From Bacteroidales bacterium (GTDB lineage: Bacteria > Bacteroidota > Bacteroidia > Bacteroidales > UBA932), in NCBI GenBank assembly GCA_017962375.1, contig JAGCVJ010000011.1, forward strand, positions 62,001 through 126,000: a DNA stretch of 64,000 bases, in the 5' to 3' direction. The notes below the pieces were generated by a model. That model had not been told where the DNA came from. It made no database searches and saw only the letters and a program-made list of their open reading frames with translations. Below, one piece after another: positions 17,827 through 26,525 of the stretch. The translations under genes were made by a program, and so were the position numbers. How positions within the stretch are numbered: position 1 is the stretch's first letter; each line of letters begins with the position of its first letter.

Positions 17827-19953
17827 TTATGAGTCCAGACTCAGAGTGACTGTTTCTCCCTTAGGGAGGTCAGTTCCGGCTCGCGGAGTCTGGGAAACAA
17901 CTTTGCCGTGTCCTTTAAACTGTACTTTATATCCCTGGCTTTCAAGCAGGTATATTGCATCCTTGAGGCCCATTCCCTTGACGTTTGCCAATGAGTCTTT
18001 CGCCAGATAGAGGTTCTCGGCCTTTATGGAGTTGGTGTCTGAAGAGAATTTCACCCATCTGCTGTTCCCGATCTTGGAAACCACCTCCCGGCTGTTGGTG
18101 GAAGGAACGGTTGCCAGAACGCTGCGGCTGGCGTCTCCCATTCCCGAAGCCACTTCCGGATTGCTCTTCTTGTGAGACTTCTGGCTTCCGTCCAGAGTCT
18201 CGTTCCACTTAGGGGTGTTGGCATAGATGAACCTGGCTATCTTGAGGAAAGGAGGTCCGGCCTGGGTTGCCCCGTAGAAGTTTCCGGCGGTCTTTCCCGA
18301 GTAGAGCACAACTATTACTGTGTATTCCGGGTTCTCGGAAGGGAAGAAGCCGCAGAAGGTAGCCTGATAGCGTCTCATTCCGCCACGTTCGTATCCGCCG
18401 CCGTCAAAGGCTATTCTGGCGGTTCCCGTCTTGCCGCTTATGTGGAACACTTCCTTGTTCATCATCTTTCCGGTTCCGTCGGTGACAACGGCCCTGAGGC
18501 ACTCCCTGGCCTTCTCGGCGGTTTTCTTGGAGCAGATGGAGCCGCTTATTTCCTGTGGCTTGAACTTCTTCACCACTCTTCCGTCTTTCTCGTATCCTTC
18601 TATGAAGTAAGGCTTCATCATCTTTCCATCATTGGCTATGGCGTTGTAGAAGGTGAGGGTGTGCAGAGGGGTGATTAGCAGTCCGTAGCCGAATCCCATT
18701 GAGGCCAGAAGACCCGGAGTCCATCCTTCCCAGTCCGGAGAATGGATAACGGCCGTTCCCTCGCCCTGGATGTCCAGGTGGAATCTTTCGCCGAGCTTCA
18801 TGTTCTGGATTCGGTTCACAAACTCCTTAGGGTTGTTGGCGTAGTTCCTGGTTGCAATCTTGGCAAAGCAGACGTTGGACGAGTGGGCGAAGGCCCCCTT
18901 GACCGTCTGCACTCCCACGGCGTGGCTGTCTGAGACTTTCTGGCCCATATAGGTCCAGGTGCCGCCTCCGCCGTCCACTATAGACTCCAGAGTTTCCTTC
19001 CCGTCTTCCAGCACTGCTACCAGCGTCACCAGCTTGAGCACGGAGCCCGGCTCGGTGGCCTGGCTTACGGCGTAGTTCAGGCTCTCGTCGTAGCCGCCCT
19101 TGCCGTCGTTCTTGAGGTTGGCTATGGCTCGGATGGCTCCCGTCCTTCTCTCCATAACCACTGCGGTGGCTCCCTCCACGTTGTAGCCCTTGGTCAGCTG
19201 CTCCTTGAGAGCGTCCTCAACGGCCTCCTGAAGGTCTATGTCTATAGTTGTGCGGATATCGTACCCGTCTTTAGGCGGGAGGTTGTTCTCGGAGTTGACC
19301 GGCACCCATTCGCCTCCGGTCAGCCTCTGGTAGATCTGCTTTCCCGGAGTGCCTTTCAGGTAATAGTCCCAGCTGCTCTCGATTCCGGTTCCTCTGCCCT
19401 CGCTGTTTATGAAGCCTATGGTCCTGAAGGCAGTCCTGCCGTAAGGGTATTTTCTCTTGTATTCTTCTTCAACGATGATTCCGCCGTTGTTGGCTCCCTT
19501 GTTGAACAGCGGGAACTCCTTCACCTGCTGCAGCTCGGAGTAGTCCAGCAGCCTGCGGCTTATGTTGAGGTATCTCTTCTTGTTCTGCCTTCCGTCGGAG
19601 ATCAGCTTCTTGTACTGGGCCGCGGTCTTTTCCTTGTAGAAATCGGCGAGAGCCTTGCAAAGCCCGTCCAGATACTTGTTGAAGGTGTCGGTTTCGCTCA
19701 CGGTGCAGTCTATCCTCACCCTGTAGTAAGGGATGCTGCTGGCCAGAAGCCTTCCGTCCTTGTCCAGGATGTCTCCTCTTACAGGCTCGGTAGGCTTGTC
19801 CCTGAAGGCTATCTCGGCTCCGCTCTTGATGTCTTTCTTGAAGAACTGCACGTAGATGATCCTGACAAGAACTATCAGGGTTATCAGTATCAGGAACTGG
19901 TAGATCCTGGAGGACCTTCGGAATATGATTCTGTATTTGTCTGTCGTTTCCAT
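17827..19953 (-). CDS. ftsI: Division transpeptidase FtsI (class B PBP) with PASTA domain
   Basis: A 708-residue class B penicillin-binding protein that crosslinks septal peptidoglycan. One membrane segment lies at about 16-35, followed by the dimerisation/pedestal region. The transpeptidase domain shows the catalytic SxxK as GSVLK, the SxN triad as HSSNVCF and the KTG motif in SGKTGTARIA. The last 60 residues form a single PASTA domain (NVKGMGLKDAIYLLESQGY), as is usual in Bacteroidota division PBPs. It follows the FtsL-like gene by 11 bases. Confidence 0.96.
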   Translation of the reverse strand: METTDKYRIIFRRSSRIYQFLILITLIVLVRIIYVQFFKKDIKSGAEIAFRDKPTEPVRGDILDKDGRLLASSIPYYRVRIDCTVSETDTFNKYLDGLCKALADFYKEKTAAQYKKLISDGRQNKKRYLNISRRLLDYSELQQVKEFPLFNKGANNGGIIVEEEYKRKYPYGRTAFRTIGFINSEGRGTGIESSWDYYLKGTPGKQIYQRLTGGEWVPVNSENNLPPKDGYDIRTTIDIDLQEAVEDALKEQLTKGYNVEGATAVVMERRTGAIRAIANLKNDGKGGYDESLNYAVSQATEPGSVLKLVTLVAVLEDGKETLESIVDGGGGTWTYMGQKVSDSHAVGVQTVKGAFAHSSNVCFAKIATRNYANNPKEFVNRIQNMKLGERFHLDIQGEGTAVIHSPDWEGWTPGLLASMGFGYGLLITPLHTLTFYNAIANDGKMMKPYFIEGYEKDGRVVKKFKPQEISGSICSKKTAEKARECLRAVVTDGTGKMMNKEVFHISGKTGTARIAFDGGGYERGGMRRYQATFCGFFPSENPEYTVIVVLYSGKTAGNFYGATQAGPPFLKIARFIYANTPKWNETLDGSQKSHKKSNPEVASGMGDASRSVLATVPSTNSREVVSKIGNSRWVKFSSDTNSIKAENLYLAKDSLANVKGMGLKDAIYLLESQGYKVQFKGHGKVVSQTPRAGTDLPKGETVTLSLDS

Positions 19954-19964
19954 ACCGCCTCCTC

Positions 19965-20300
19965 TTAGTCAGAACCATATTTTTTCACTCTCTTTGCCGG
20001 CTCGGTAGGGTCCTTGAGGGAAGATCCGCTCTGCTGCAGCCTGAGGATGATCTCGCTGCGGCTGCTCTGGGCCTGGAGCTTGGCTTCCTTGCTGGTGTAG
20101 TCTGCCTTGAGGTTTTTCAGCTCGCGAAGGTTGCGGCTGGATGCCTTCTGGGTGTTGATGACGGCAAGGTTAAGGGTGATGTACAAGAAAATGAGGCCGA
20201 AGATGTAGAGAATAAACACCCACTGGCCGGCCATCTGGCTCCTTGTGAGGAACGCGCCGCCCAGCAAGTTGTTCTTTATGTCAAATCTCTTCTTGGCCAT
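19965..20300 (-). CDS. ftsL: FtsL-like bitopic division protein
   Basis: A 111-residue protein with one transmembrane segment (about 27-48, WVFILYIFGLIFLYITLNLAVI), a short cytoplasmic N-terminus and an extracytoplasmic coiled coil (about 50-95). This is the size and topology of FtsL, and the position between rsmH and ftsI is where ftsL occurs. Sequence identity among FtsL proteins is low, so the name rests mostly on context. It would act in the periplasm with FtsQ and a FtsB-type partner. Confidence 0.82.
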   Translation of the reverse strand: MAKKRFDIKNNLLGGAFLTRSQMAGQWVFILYIFGLIFLYITLNLAVINTQKASSRNLRELKNLKADYTSKEAKLQAQSSRSEIILRLQQSGSSLKDPTEPAKRVKKYGSD

Positions 20301-20322
20301 ATATTGTTTCGGCTGTGCCGTT

Positions 20323-21207
20323 TTAAGCTTTTACAGTTCTTTCTCCGTAGCGGAGCTTTGCGCTGCGGGCCCTTCCGTTGGAGGCTATCTCCTCATCCGA
20401 AGGGAGCAGGGGCTTCTTGGAGAGTATCTCGAACTTTCCTTCGGCCTTGCCGCTTCTGAAAAAGTTCTTCACGATTCTGTCTTCCAGGGAGTGGTAGGTT
20501 ATCACCGACAGCCTTCCTCCGTCTGAAAGCACTCTGGAGCTTCCCTCCAGCAAGTCTTCCAGGGCTCTCATCTCCTGGTTGACCTCAATCCTGAGCGCCT
20601 GGAAAACCTTTCCCAGAAATTTTCTCTCGCTCTGGGCGTTGAAGAATTTCTCCAGCGCCTGGGAAAGCTGGGCCGTGGTTTCTATCCTCTTGCCCGGGAG
20701 CTTTTCCCTGAATGAGCAAATTGCTGAGGCAACTTTCCCGGAATTCTCCACTTCCCCGAAGTCTCTGAGAATCTTCTCCAGCTGGTCTTTGCTGTAATCA
20801 CTTGCAACATCTGCCGCCGTAACAGTGGAATTCTGGTTCATCCTCATGTCCAACGGAGAGTCGAACCTGTAGGAAAAACCTCTTTCAGCGGTGTCGAACT
20901 GATGTGATGATACGCCCAAATCTGCAATTATCCCGTCTGCCTTCCCGATTTTCAGATATCTGATATGGTTCTCCAGGAACCTGAAATTGCTTCTTACAGG
21001 AGTGATTCTTCCATCTTCCGGAATGTTTTCAAGAGCTTCGCCGTCCTGGTCAAACACTATCAGCCTTCCCTTCGGCCCCAGCCTTCTGAGGATTTCCCTG
21101 CTGTGCCCGCCTCCGCCGAAAGTGGCGTCTACAAACACTCCGTCCCTTCTCTGCTCTATGTTCAGGGCATCCACGCTTTCCTCCAGAAGCACGCTCTTGT
21201 GATACAT
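20323..21207 (-). CDS. rsmH: 16S rRNA (cytosine(1402)-N4)-methyltransferase RsmH
   Basis: A 294-residue S-adenosylmethionine-dependent enzyme that modifies C1402 in 16S rRNA. Family marks are HKSVLLEESVDAL at the N-terminus, the SAM-binding run VDATFGGGGHSREIL, GIIADLGVSSHQFD, and RGFSYRFDSPLDMRM. The C-terminus has ISYHSLEDR-type residues (VITYHSLEDRIVKNFF). It lies three bases after mraZ, the standard head of the dcw cluster. Confidence 0.97.
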   Translation of the reverse strand: MYHKSVLLEESVDALNIEQRRDGVFVDATFGGGGHSREILRRLGPKGRLIVFDQDGEALENIPEDGRITPVRSNFRFLENHIRYLKIGKADGIIADLGVSSHQFDTAERGFSYRFDSPLDMRMNQNSTVTAADVASDYSKDQLEKILRDFGEVENSGKVASAICSFREKLPGKRIETTAQLSQALEKFFNAQSERKFLGKVFQALRIEVNQEMRALEDLLEGSSRVLSDGGRLSVITYHSLEDRIVKNFFRSGKAEGKFEILSKKPLLPSDEEIASNGRARSAKLRYGERTVKA

Positions 21208-21210
21208 GAT

Positions 21211-21666
21211 TTATCCTAAGAGTTTTTCGGTAAGATTTGTGAATTCGTCTTCGTTCATCCTGTCTTTTCCGAAGTTCTCCTTTGCCCAGATCTCAATCTT
21301 GAAATCGTTGCCTGAGAACACGATTTCCTTGTCTGCGCCGATCTTGGCCAATAGATTCTTCGGTATGATTATCCTTCCCACCTTGCCGTCCAAAGTGACA
21401 AGTGCACGGTCCATCATATATTCCCTGTACCACGCTGCGTCTTCCCTGCGGAAGAGGTTCAGGCGGGAGCGGACCTGCTCAGACTCCTGGTCCCATTGCT
21501 CGTAAGTGAACATATTCAGGCAGTTGGCAAAGAGATCCTTCTTTATCACGAAAGATATCTCTCCCTCGCCGTTCTGCCTGCCCACAAGGTTCTTGAAGGC
21601 GGCTGGAACAACTACACGGCCCTTTTCGTCCAGTTTGGAAGCGTATTCTCCTATGAATTTTACCAT
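21211..21666 (-). CDS. mraZ: Transcriptional regulator MraZ
   Basis: The start at 21666 gives 151 residues beginning MVKFIGEYASKLDEKGRVV, matching the usual MraZ N-terminus. An in-frame ATG at 21789 is rejected because it lies upstream of the -7 element, across the GTGGGA boxes and inside the preceding terminator. The protein contains two AbrB-like swapped-hairpin units, each with a D-x-K-G-R type turn (LDEKGRVVVPAAF and LDGKVGRIIIPKNLL). In characterised bacteria MraZ represses its own dcw operon by binding repeated TGGG boxes upstream, and three such boxes are present here. Confidence 0.95.
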   Translation of the reverse strand: MVKFIGEYASKLDEKGRVVVPAAFKNLVGRQNGEGEISFVIKKDLFANCLNMFTYEQWDQESEQVRSRLNLFRREDAAWYREYMMDRALVTLDGKVGRIIIPKNLLAKIGADKEIVFSGNDFKIEIWAKENFGKDRMNEDEFTNLTEKLLG

Positions 21667-21699
21667 TTCAGTCTTTTTTCCGGGAATTTTTCCCGATGG

Positions 21700-21707
21700 C
21701 AAAATTA
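21700..21707 (-). promoter_or_regulatory. -7 element of the dcw operon promoter
   Basis: TAATTTTG on the minus strand fits TAnnTTTG and lies 34 bases before the mraZ ATG. The MraZ boxes lie just upstream, where the -33 region should be. An inverted repeat CGGGA-N5-TCCCG (21681-21695) falls around the likely transcription start. Confidence 0.6.
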
Positions 21708-21716
21708 AGAAATCTT

Positions 21717-21742
21717 TCCCACTTTTTCCCACTCTATCCCAC
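21717..21742 (-). promoter_or_regulatory. MraZ operator: three GTGGGA direct repeats
   Basis: On the minus strand GTGGGA occurs three times at exact 10-base spacing (21742-21737, 21732-21727, 21722-21717). This is the known layout of MraZ binding sites, and they overlap the expected -33 region of the mraZ promoter, which fits autorepression. Confidence 0.85.
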
Positions 21743-21772
21743 TTTTGCACCAAAAAGTTATCAACAACAAAA

Positions 21773-21799
21773 ACCCCGCTTTTGTTCATAAAGCGGGGT
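21773..21799 (-). terminator. Rho-independent terminator downstream of lptB
   Basis: A perfect 10-bp stem (ACCCCGCTTT / AAAGCGGGGT) with a 7-base loop is followed on the minus strand by GTTTTTGTTG. It separates the dnaX-lptB transcript from the dcw promoter. Confidence 0.85.
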
Positions 21800-21865
21800 G
21801 GTGCTGTAAATCGTTATCGCCGAGTATTGTTAGATACGCAAACGAGACTGCGTCAGAGGCCGCGT

Positions 21866-22618
21866 CTAGTCGTCTTCCCTGACGCTCAGCTTGGCCTTGC
21901 GAAGGTCGAAGTTGCTTCCCAGATATTTCTTTCTTGCATCCGGGTTGGAGGCCAGCTCTTCAGGGGTTCCGCTGTAGAGGATCCTGCCCTCGAACTGAAG
22001 ATAGGCCCTGTCTGTGATGGCCAGAGTCTCGTGCACGTTGTGGTCGGTGATGATAATGCCGATGTTCTTTTTCTTGAGCTTGGCTATGATGTGCTGGATG
22101 TCTTCCACCGCAATAGGGTCTACGCCGGCAAACGGCTCGTCCAGCAGAATGAACTTGGGGTTGATGGCCAGAGCCCTGGCAATCTCGCATCTTCTTCTCT
22201 CTCCTCCACTCAGCTGGATTCCGTAGCTCTTCCTCACTTTCTGGAGAGAAAACTCTTCAATCAGCTGCTCCAGGCGGTCGTGCCTTTCGGAAACCGGCAC
22301 GTCTGACAGTTCCATTACGGCGTTGATGTTGTCTTCCACGCTGAGCTTGCGGAACACGGAGGCTTCCTGCGCCAGATATCCCAGGCCTTTCTGGGCTCTG
22401 CGGTACATAGGAAGATGGGTGATCTCCTCGTCCTCCAGGAAGATCTTTCCGCCGTTAGGCTTCACCAGGCCGGTAACCATATAGAAGCTGGTGGTCTTGC
22501 CTGCTCCGTTAGGCCCCAGAAGGCCCACTATCTCTCCTTGCTCCACATCGTAGGAGACGTCGTTCACCACGGTTCTCGGGCCGTATTTCTTTACAAGATG
22601 TTCGCAACGTAAACGCAT
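21866..22618 (-). CDS. lptB: LPS export ABC transporter ATP-binding protein LptB
   Basis: A 250-residue ABC ATPase with Walker [10 protein letters not shown], signature [15 protein letters not shown], Walker [14 protein letters not shown] and the switch histidine in [12 protein letters not shown]. The last two motifs ([20 protein letters not shown]-type) are characteristic of LptB, which powers lipopolysaccharide transport through LptFG and the periplasmic bridge. It follows dnaX by 15 bases and ends at a strong terminator, so the two genes are probably co-transcribed. Confidence 0.93.
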   Translation of the reverse strand: MRLRCEHLVKKYGPRTVVNDVSYDVEQGEIVGLLGPNGAGKTTSFYMVTGLVKPNGGKIFLEDEEITHLPMYRRAQKGLGYLAQEASVFRKLSVEDNINAVMELSDVPVSERHDRLEQLIEEFSLQKVRKSYGIQLSGGERRRCEIARALAINPKFILLDEPFAGVDPIAVEDIQHIIAKLKKKNIGIIITDHNVHETLAITDRAYLQFEGRILYSGTPEELASNPDARKKYLGSNFDLRKAKLSVREDD

Positions 22619-22633
22619 ATATCTAACTGCTTT

Positions 22634-24466
22634 TTACTTGAGTTCAGCGCCCAGGTCTTTCTTCAGCTGGGCAAATTCCGGATTGTTCTCCATCAGGTAG
22701 CGGTCTTTGTCCTGAGGCATGTACATCTTCTTCTCGATGTCTTCTCTGCTCTTTATCTTTACCGCCAGCCTCACCGATTCATTTTCAAGAGCCTTCCTCA
22801 GGAACGCCGCCATTTGTGGTGCCGTCTGCTGCTCTATCCAGTTCTTCTGGTTCATGTTGCTGACAAAGAACACTATGGTGTGAGTGCTTTCCTTCTCGTC
22901 AGACTCCAGGGCCGGGCGGGCCTCCTTCAGCGCTGCAATAAACCTGCCAAGGCGAGGATTCCTCTGCTCGTAGTACTTTATCATCCTGCCCCAGGCCTCT
23001 GTCACGTCTTTCTCGGTGACAGGTTTTCCTGTAGAAGGACCCATAAAGTCCAGCGGCTTCTTAGGCTCGGCCTGCTCTTCTTTCTGCTCGTTGATCAGTC
23101 CGCTGATGCTAAGTCCTGACGCGAATGCAGGCTTCACCGGCTCAGCAGGCTTTTCAGGTTCTGGCGCAGGTTCAGGCTTAACCTCAACAGGTTTCTCTGG
23201 TTCCGGTTCCGGCTCAGGCTTAACTTCTTCAGCTGCAGGTTCTGCCACCGGCTCCGGCTCTGCAGGTTTTTCCGGTTCTGGCGCTGGCTCCGGCTTGGCC
23301 TCTACAGGCTTTTCTTCAGGCTTCGGCTGAACAGGCTCTGGCTTAGGAAGAACAGGCTGAGGTTTCGGAGCCTGCTGCGAAAGCTGGCTCATCCTCACCA
23401 GCATGAATTCCACCAGAAGCCTCTGGTTGTTGCTTCGGGCATAGTCTGTCTCGCACTTTTCGGTTGCGGCCAAGGCCCTGAAGAGGAACATCAGAGGGCA
23501 TCTCTGGCTCTGCTCGCGGTATTTGGCCTCCAGCTCAGGAGAAACTTCCAGAAGGGAGGCGGAGGCTGTCTCCTTGCAGATCAGCAGGTTTCTCAGGTGA
23601 TTGCCCAGTCCTCCCACAAAGTAGAGGGCGTTGAATCCCTTGGAAAGAACCTGGTCGAAGAGAATCAGAGACTCGGCAAACTTGCCTTCCAGAGAGTGGT
23701 CTATAAGCTTGAAATAGTATTCGTAGTCCAGAACGTTGAGGTTCTTGATAACTGAAGGATAGTCCACTGTGTTGCCGCAGAAAGCCACCACCTGGTCGAA
23801 AAGGGTGAGAGCGTCTCTCATTGCCCCGTCTGCCTTCTCGGCTATCACGTGCAGGGAATTGTCGTCTATCTGCACGTTCTCCTTGCCGGCTATCATCCTG
23901 AGGTTCTTCACGATATCAGGAATGCTGATGCGGTTGAAGTCATATACCTGGCATCGGCTGAGGATGGTAGGGATAATCTTGTGCTTCTCGGTTGTGGCGA
24001 GAATGAAGATTGCGTGTGCCGGCGGTTCCTCAAGGGTTTTGAGGAAGGCGTTGAAGGCCGAGGTGCTGAGCATGTGAACCTCGTCTATGATGTAGACGCT
24101 GTACTTTCCTATCTGAGGCGGAATCATCACCTTCTCCGTCAGGGCGCGGATATCGTCCACGGAGTTGTTGGAGGCGGCATCCAGCTCGTGGATACAGTAG
24201 GAGCGGCCCTCGTCAAAAGACTTGCAGCTCTCGCACTCTCCGCAAGGCTCCATGTCCGGCCCCGGATTCATGCAGTTGATGATTTTGGCGAATATTCTGG
24301 CCGTGGTGGTCTTTCCTACGCCTCTTGGGCCGCAGAAAAGGTACGCGTGCGCCAGCTGACCCCTCTTGATGGAGTTTTTGAGGGTTGTGGCTATGCTGTC
24401 CTGGCCTATAAGTGTCCCGAATGTAGCCGGGCGGTATTTTCTTGCAGAAACAATGAATTTTTCCAT
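22634..24466 (-). CDS. dnaX: DNA polymerase III subunit gamma/tau
   Basis: The start at 24466 (MEKFIVSARKYRP) gives 610 residues and fits the family; a further upstream ATG at 24505 would pass through the -7 element. The clamp-loader AAA+ domain has Walker A GPRGVGKTTTARIFAK, the zinc site with CxxCxxC (PCGECESC), the DEVHMLS Walker B and the sensor-1 TTEKHKIIPTILSRCQ. After domain III, a Pro/Glu/Lys linker with an imperfect repeat joins a C-terminal domain (about 470-610) that should bind the polymerase. No slippery frameshift site was searched for in detail. Confidence 0.96.
   Translation of the reverse strand: MEKFIVSARKYRPATFGTLIGQDSIATTLKNSIKRGQLAHAYLFCGPRGVGKTTTARIFAKIINCMNPGPDMEPCGECESCKSFDEGRSYCIHELDAASNNSVDDIRALTEKVMIPPQIGKYSVYIIDEVHMLSTSAFNAFLKTLEEPPAHAIFILATTEKHKIIPTILSRCQVYDFNRISIPDIVKNLRMIAGKENVQIDDNSLHVIAEKADGAMRDALTLFDQVVAFCGNTVDYPSVIKNLNVLDYEYYFKLIDHSLEGKFAESLILFDQVLSKGFNALYFVGGLGNHLRNLLICKETASASLLEVSPELEAKYREQSQRCPLMFLFRALAATEKCETDYARSNNQRLLVEFMLVRMSQLSQQAPKPQPVLPKPEPVQPKPEEKPVEAKPEPAPEPEKPAEPEPVAEPAAEEVKPEPEPEPEKPVEVKPEPAPEPEKPAEPVKPAFASGLSISGLINEQKEEQAEPKKPLDFMGPSTGKPVTEKDVTEAWGRMIKYYEQRNPRLGRFIAALKEARPALESDEKESTHTIVFFVSNMNQKNWIEQQTAPQMAAFLRKALENESVRLAVKIKSREDIEKKMYMPQDKDRYLMENNPEFAQLKKDLGAELK
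23136..23313 (-). repeat. Duplicated Pro/Glu/Lys linker unit inside dnaX
   Basis: Two near-identical segments, around 23138-23196 and 23255-23313, lie 117 bases apart and encode KPVEAKPEPAPEPEKPAEP and KPVEVKPEPAPEPEKPAEP. The period of 39 codons keeps the frame, so the linker length can change by recombination without harm to the flanking domains. Confidence 0.7.
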
Positions 24467-24471
24467 AGGCA

Positions 24472-24479
24472 CAAATTTA
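24472..24479 (-). promoter_or_regulatory. -7 element upstream of dnaX
   Basis: TAAATTTG on the minus strand lies only five bases before the chosen dnaX ATG, implying a very short or absent leader. This supports the start at 24466 over 24505. Confidence 0.45.
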
Positions 24480-24493
24480 ACACAAATTATTTC

Positions 24494-24501
24494 TAATTTT
24501 G
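24494..24501 (+). promoter_or_regulatory. -7 element upstream of the M16 peptidase gene
   Basis: TAATTTTG fits TAnnTTTG and lies 37 bases before the ATG at 24539. It is divergent from the dnaX element, only about 15 bases away. Confidence 0.5.
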
Positions 24502-24538
24502 CCATCCTTGAAAATAAGTATCACGATATATCCTTCAA

Positions 24539-25813
24539 ATGAAGAAAGAATCTTTGCTGTTCGCCTTTACCAAGACAAAATCCCCGGTAGCATACTGCAT
24601 ATTGAGCATAGGAATGGGAACCCGAGACGAGGATCCCAAGTACAACGGCCTGGCCCATCTTACAGAGCACATGCTCTTCAAGGGCACTCCGAAACGCTCG
24701 TCGGTGAACATCTCCAGCACCCTGGAAAAAGTGGGCGGAGACCTTAACGCCTACACCACTAAAGAGCGCATTGTGCTGTATTCCACCACATTGAAAGAAG
24801 ACGTGAAGAAGGCCGTGAGCCTTATCTTTGAGCTTGCTTTCACTTCAATCTTCCCGGAAGACGAGCTCAAGAAAGAGAAGGAAGTGGTCTATGACGAGAT
24901 AATCACTTACCAGGATTCTCCGTCCGAGCTGCTGTTCGACACCTTTGAGGCTGATCTTTTCGAGGGCACTCCACTGGGCTATTCCATTCTCGGCGACAAG
25001 AAGACCCTGGAACCCATTACCCCAGGCATTCTGGCAAAGAACCTGAAAAAGTACTTTGTTCCGGGCAACATGACTTTTGCGGTTGCAGGCAATTTTGAGG
25101 AAGAACAGATCCGCGATATAGTCAGCAAGGAACTGGACAAGTGGTACCCGGAAGCCCGTCTGAACGGCTCTTACGGCAAGGTGCCTATGACCAGCCGCCC
25201 GTTTGCCCACAAATCTTACGACGGAAAAGGGGAGCACAAGCTCACTTTCCTGGAAGGCAAGAAGTTCGACAAGTGCGTGGACAAGAAGCTCCGCCAGGCT
25301 CACTGCGTTGTGGGCTGTACCGCTTACCCTTACTACGAGAGGAAAAAGAAGGCGGCCCTGTCGCTGATAAGCAATATGCTGGGCGGCCCTGCCTCCAACT
25401 CCAGGCTGAGCCTTAGCCTGAGGGAAAAGCACGCCTTGGTATATCACATAGACGCCAGCTGCGTTTCCTACAAAGACACAGGACTGTTCTGCATCTACTT
25501 CGGCTGCGACAAGAAATATCTTGACAAGTGCATGAAGCTTATGTGGAAGGAGCTGGACAAGTTCACCGCCGAGGCCCTCACTCCAAGGGTTCTCTCCGCC
25601 GCCAAGAAGCAGATGATCGGCCAGCTGGCCATTGCTTCAGACAATGCTGAGGCCCAGAGCCTTACCATAGGCAAGAGCATGCTCCTCACCGGAGATGTCA
25701 CCTCGCTTGAGCGTATCCGCAAAGACATTGAAGACGTAACTGCAGACCAGATCCTTGAAGTCTCCAGGGAAATCTTCCAGAAAAACCGAATGAGCCGTCT
25801 GGTATTCTACTAA
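24539..25813 (+). CDS. M16 family zinc metallopeptidase
   Basis: A 424-residue protein of the pitrilysin/processing-peptidase family. The inverted zinc motif HxxEH appears as HLTEHMLFKGT at about residue 41, and the distal glutamate is expected in the KEKEVVYDEI segment. The usual two halves are present, the second starting near residue 200. No signal peptide is visible, so it probably acts in the cytoplasm, as do small Bacteroidota homologues without export signals. One base separates it from the methyltransferase gene, so the two form an operon. Confidence 0.93.
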   Translation: MKKESLLFAFTKTKSPVAYCILSIGMGTRDEDPKYNGLAHLTEHMLFKGTPKRSSVNISSTLEKVGGDLNAYTTKERIVLYSTTLKEDVKKAVSLIFELAFTSIFPEDELKKEKEVVYDEIITYQDSPSELLFDTFEADLFEGTPLGYSILGDKKTLEPITPGILAKNLKKYFVPGNMTFAVAGNFEEEQIRDIVSKELDKWYPEARLNGSYGKVPMTSRPFAHKSYDGKGEHKLTFLEGKKFDKCVDKKLRQAHCVVGCTAYPYYERKKKAALSLISNMLGGPASNSRLSLSLREKHALVYHIDASCVSYKDTGLFCIYFGCDKKYLDKCMKLMWKELDKFTAEALTPRVLSAAKKQMIGQLAIASDNAEAQSLTIGKSMLLTGDVTSLERIRKDIEDVTADQILEVSREIFQKNRMSRLVFY

Positions 25814-25814
25814 T

Positions 25815-26411
25815 ATGGAAAAGTTGCTTTCTGCATTGCGATGGATTGAGAGGCAGACTCATACCCGCACCAATCACGCTCAGATGCTGGTGGGGCAGGA
25901 GGAAGGTATGTTTCTCCGCGATTTCGTTATTCAGAACAACTGCAAGAGAGTGCTGGAGATCGGCACTTTCACCGGTTATTCCCTTGCCTGCCTGGCAGAC
26001 GGGGCAAAAACTCTTGGCGGCAAGGTTGATGCCATCGAGATAAACAAGGAACTTGATTACATCATTGAAGAGGGGCTTCACAGAGCAGGAGTTTCTGAGC
26101 TGGTAAAGGTTCATTACGGAGATGCTCTGGAGATACTTCCTTCAATGGCTGAGGAATACGACCTTGTATTCATAGATGCGGACAAGCGGCAGTATCCTCA
26201 GTATTATGAACTTGCGCTTCCTTTTGTAAAGCCCGGAGGATATATCCTTGCAGACAATGTCACCTGGTACGGAAGGACTTCTTCCCACACCGATGCCAAG
26301 AGCTCGGGCATTTCTTCCTTCAACCAGATAGTTGAGTCTGACAGCCGCGTGGAAAGCCATCTGGTGGATATCCGCGACGGCCTGTACGTCATCCGCCGCA
26401 AAAAGCTGTAG
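25815..26411 (+). CDS. Class I SAM-dependent O-methyltransferase
   Basis: A 198-residue methyltransferase of the catechol/caffeoyl-CoA O-methyltransferase type. The SAM-binding motif is VLEIGTFTGYSLACLA (about 43-58), the acidic strand-2 end is VDAIEINKE, and the metal-binding region DLVFIDADKRQYPQYYE is clear. In this family a divalent metal positions a catechol-like substrate, but the natural substrate is not known. It is coupled to the upstream M16 peptidase gene. Confidence 0.9.
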   Translation: MEKLLSALRWIERQTHTRTNHAQMLVGQEEGMFLRDFVIQNNCKRVLEIGTFTGYSLACLADGAKTLGGKVDAIEINKELDYIIEEGLHRAGVSELVKVHYGDALEILPSMAEEYDLVFIDADKRQYPQYYELALPFVKPGGYILADNVTWYGRTSSHTDAKSSGISSFNQIVESDSRVESHLVDIRDGLYVIRRKKL

Positions 26412-26439
26412 TTATTTCTCATTATTTTGCCCGAAAGAG

Positions 26440-26470
26440 AAATCGCCGAGGAAAAGAAGAGGCGATTTTT
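26440..26470 (+). terminator. Probable terminator after the O-methyltransferase gene
   Basis: AAATCGCC pairs with GGCGATTT across a 13-base purine-rich loop and is followed by TT. The -7 element of the next gene begins directly after it. Confidence 0.55.
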
Positions 26471-26472
26471 AG

Positions 26473-26480
26473 TATATTTG
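26473..26480 (+). promoter_or_regulatory. -7 element upstream of the 26526 lipoprotein
   Basis: TATATTTG matches TAnnTTTG and lies 45 bases before the ATG. Confidence 0.55.
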
Positions 26481-26525
26481 TAGATGGCTTAGACAATTGA
26501 CTAACTATTAATACAAACTTTTATT

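Noticed and set aside
21758..21766. TTATCAACA resembling a DnaA box upstream of mraZ
   Set aside because: It is a single imperfect copy with no cluster, so there is no case for an origin or DnaA control.
21667..21789. N-terminal extension of MraZ by 41 residues
   Set aside because: The stretch holds the MraZ boxes, the -7 element and part of a terminator, and the family begins at MVKFIGEY-like sequence.
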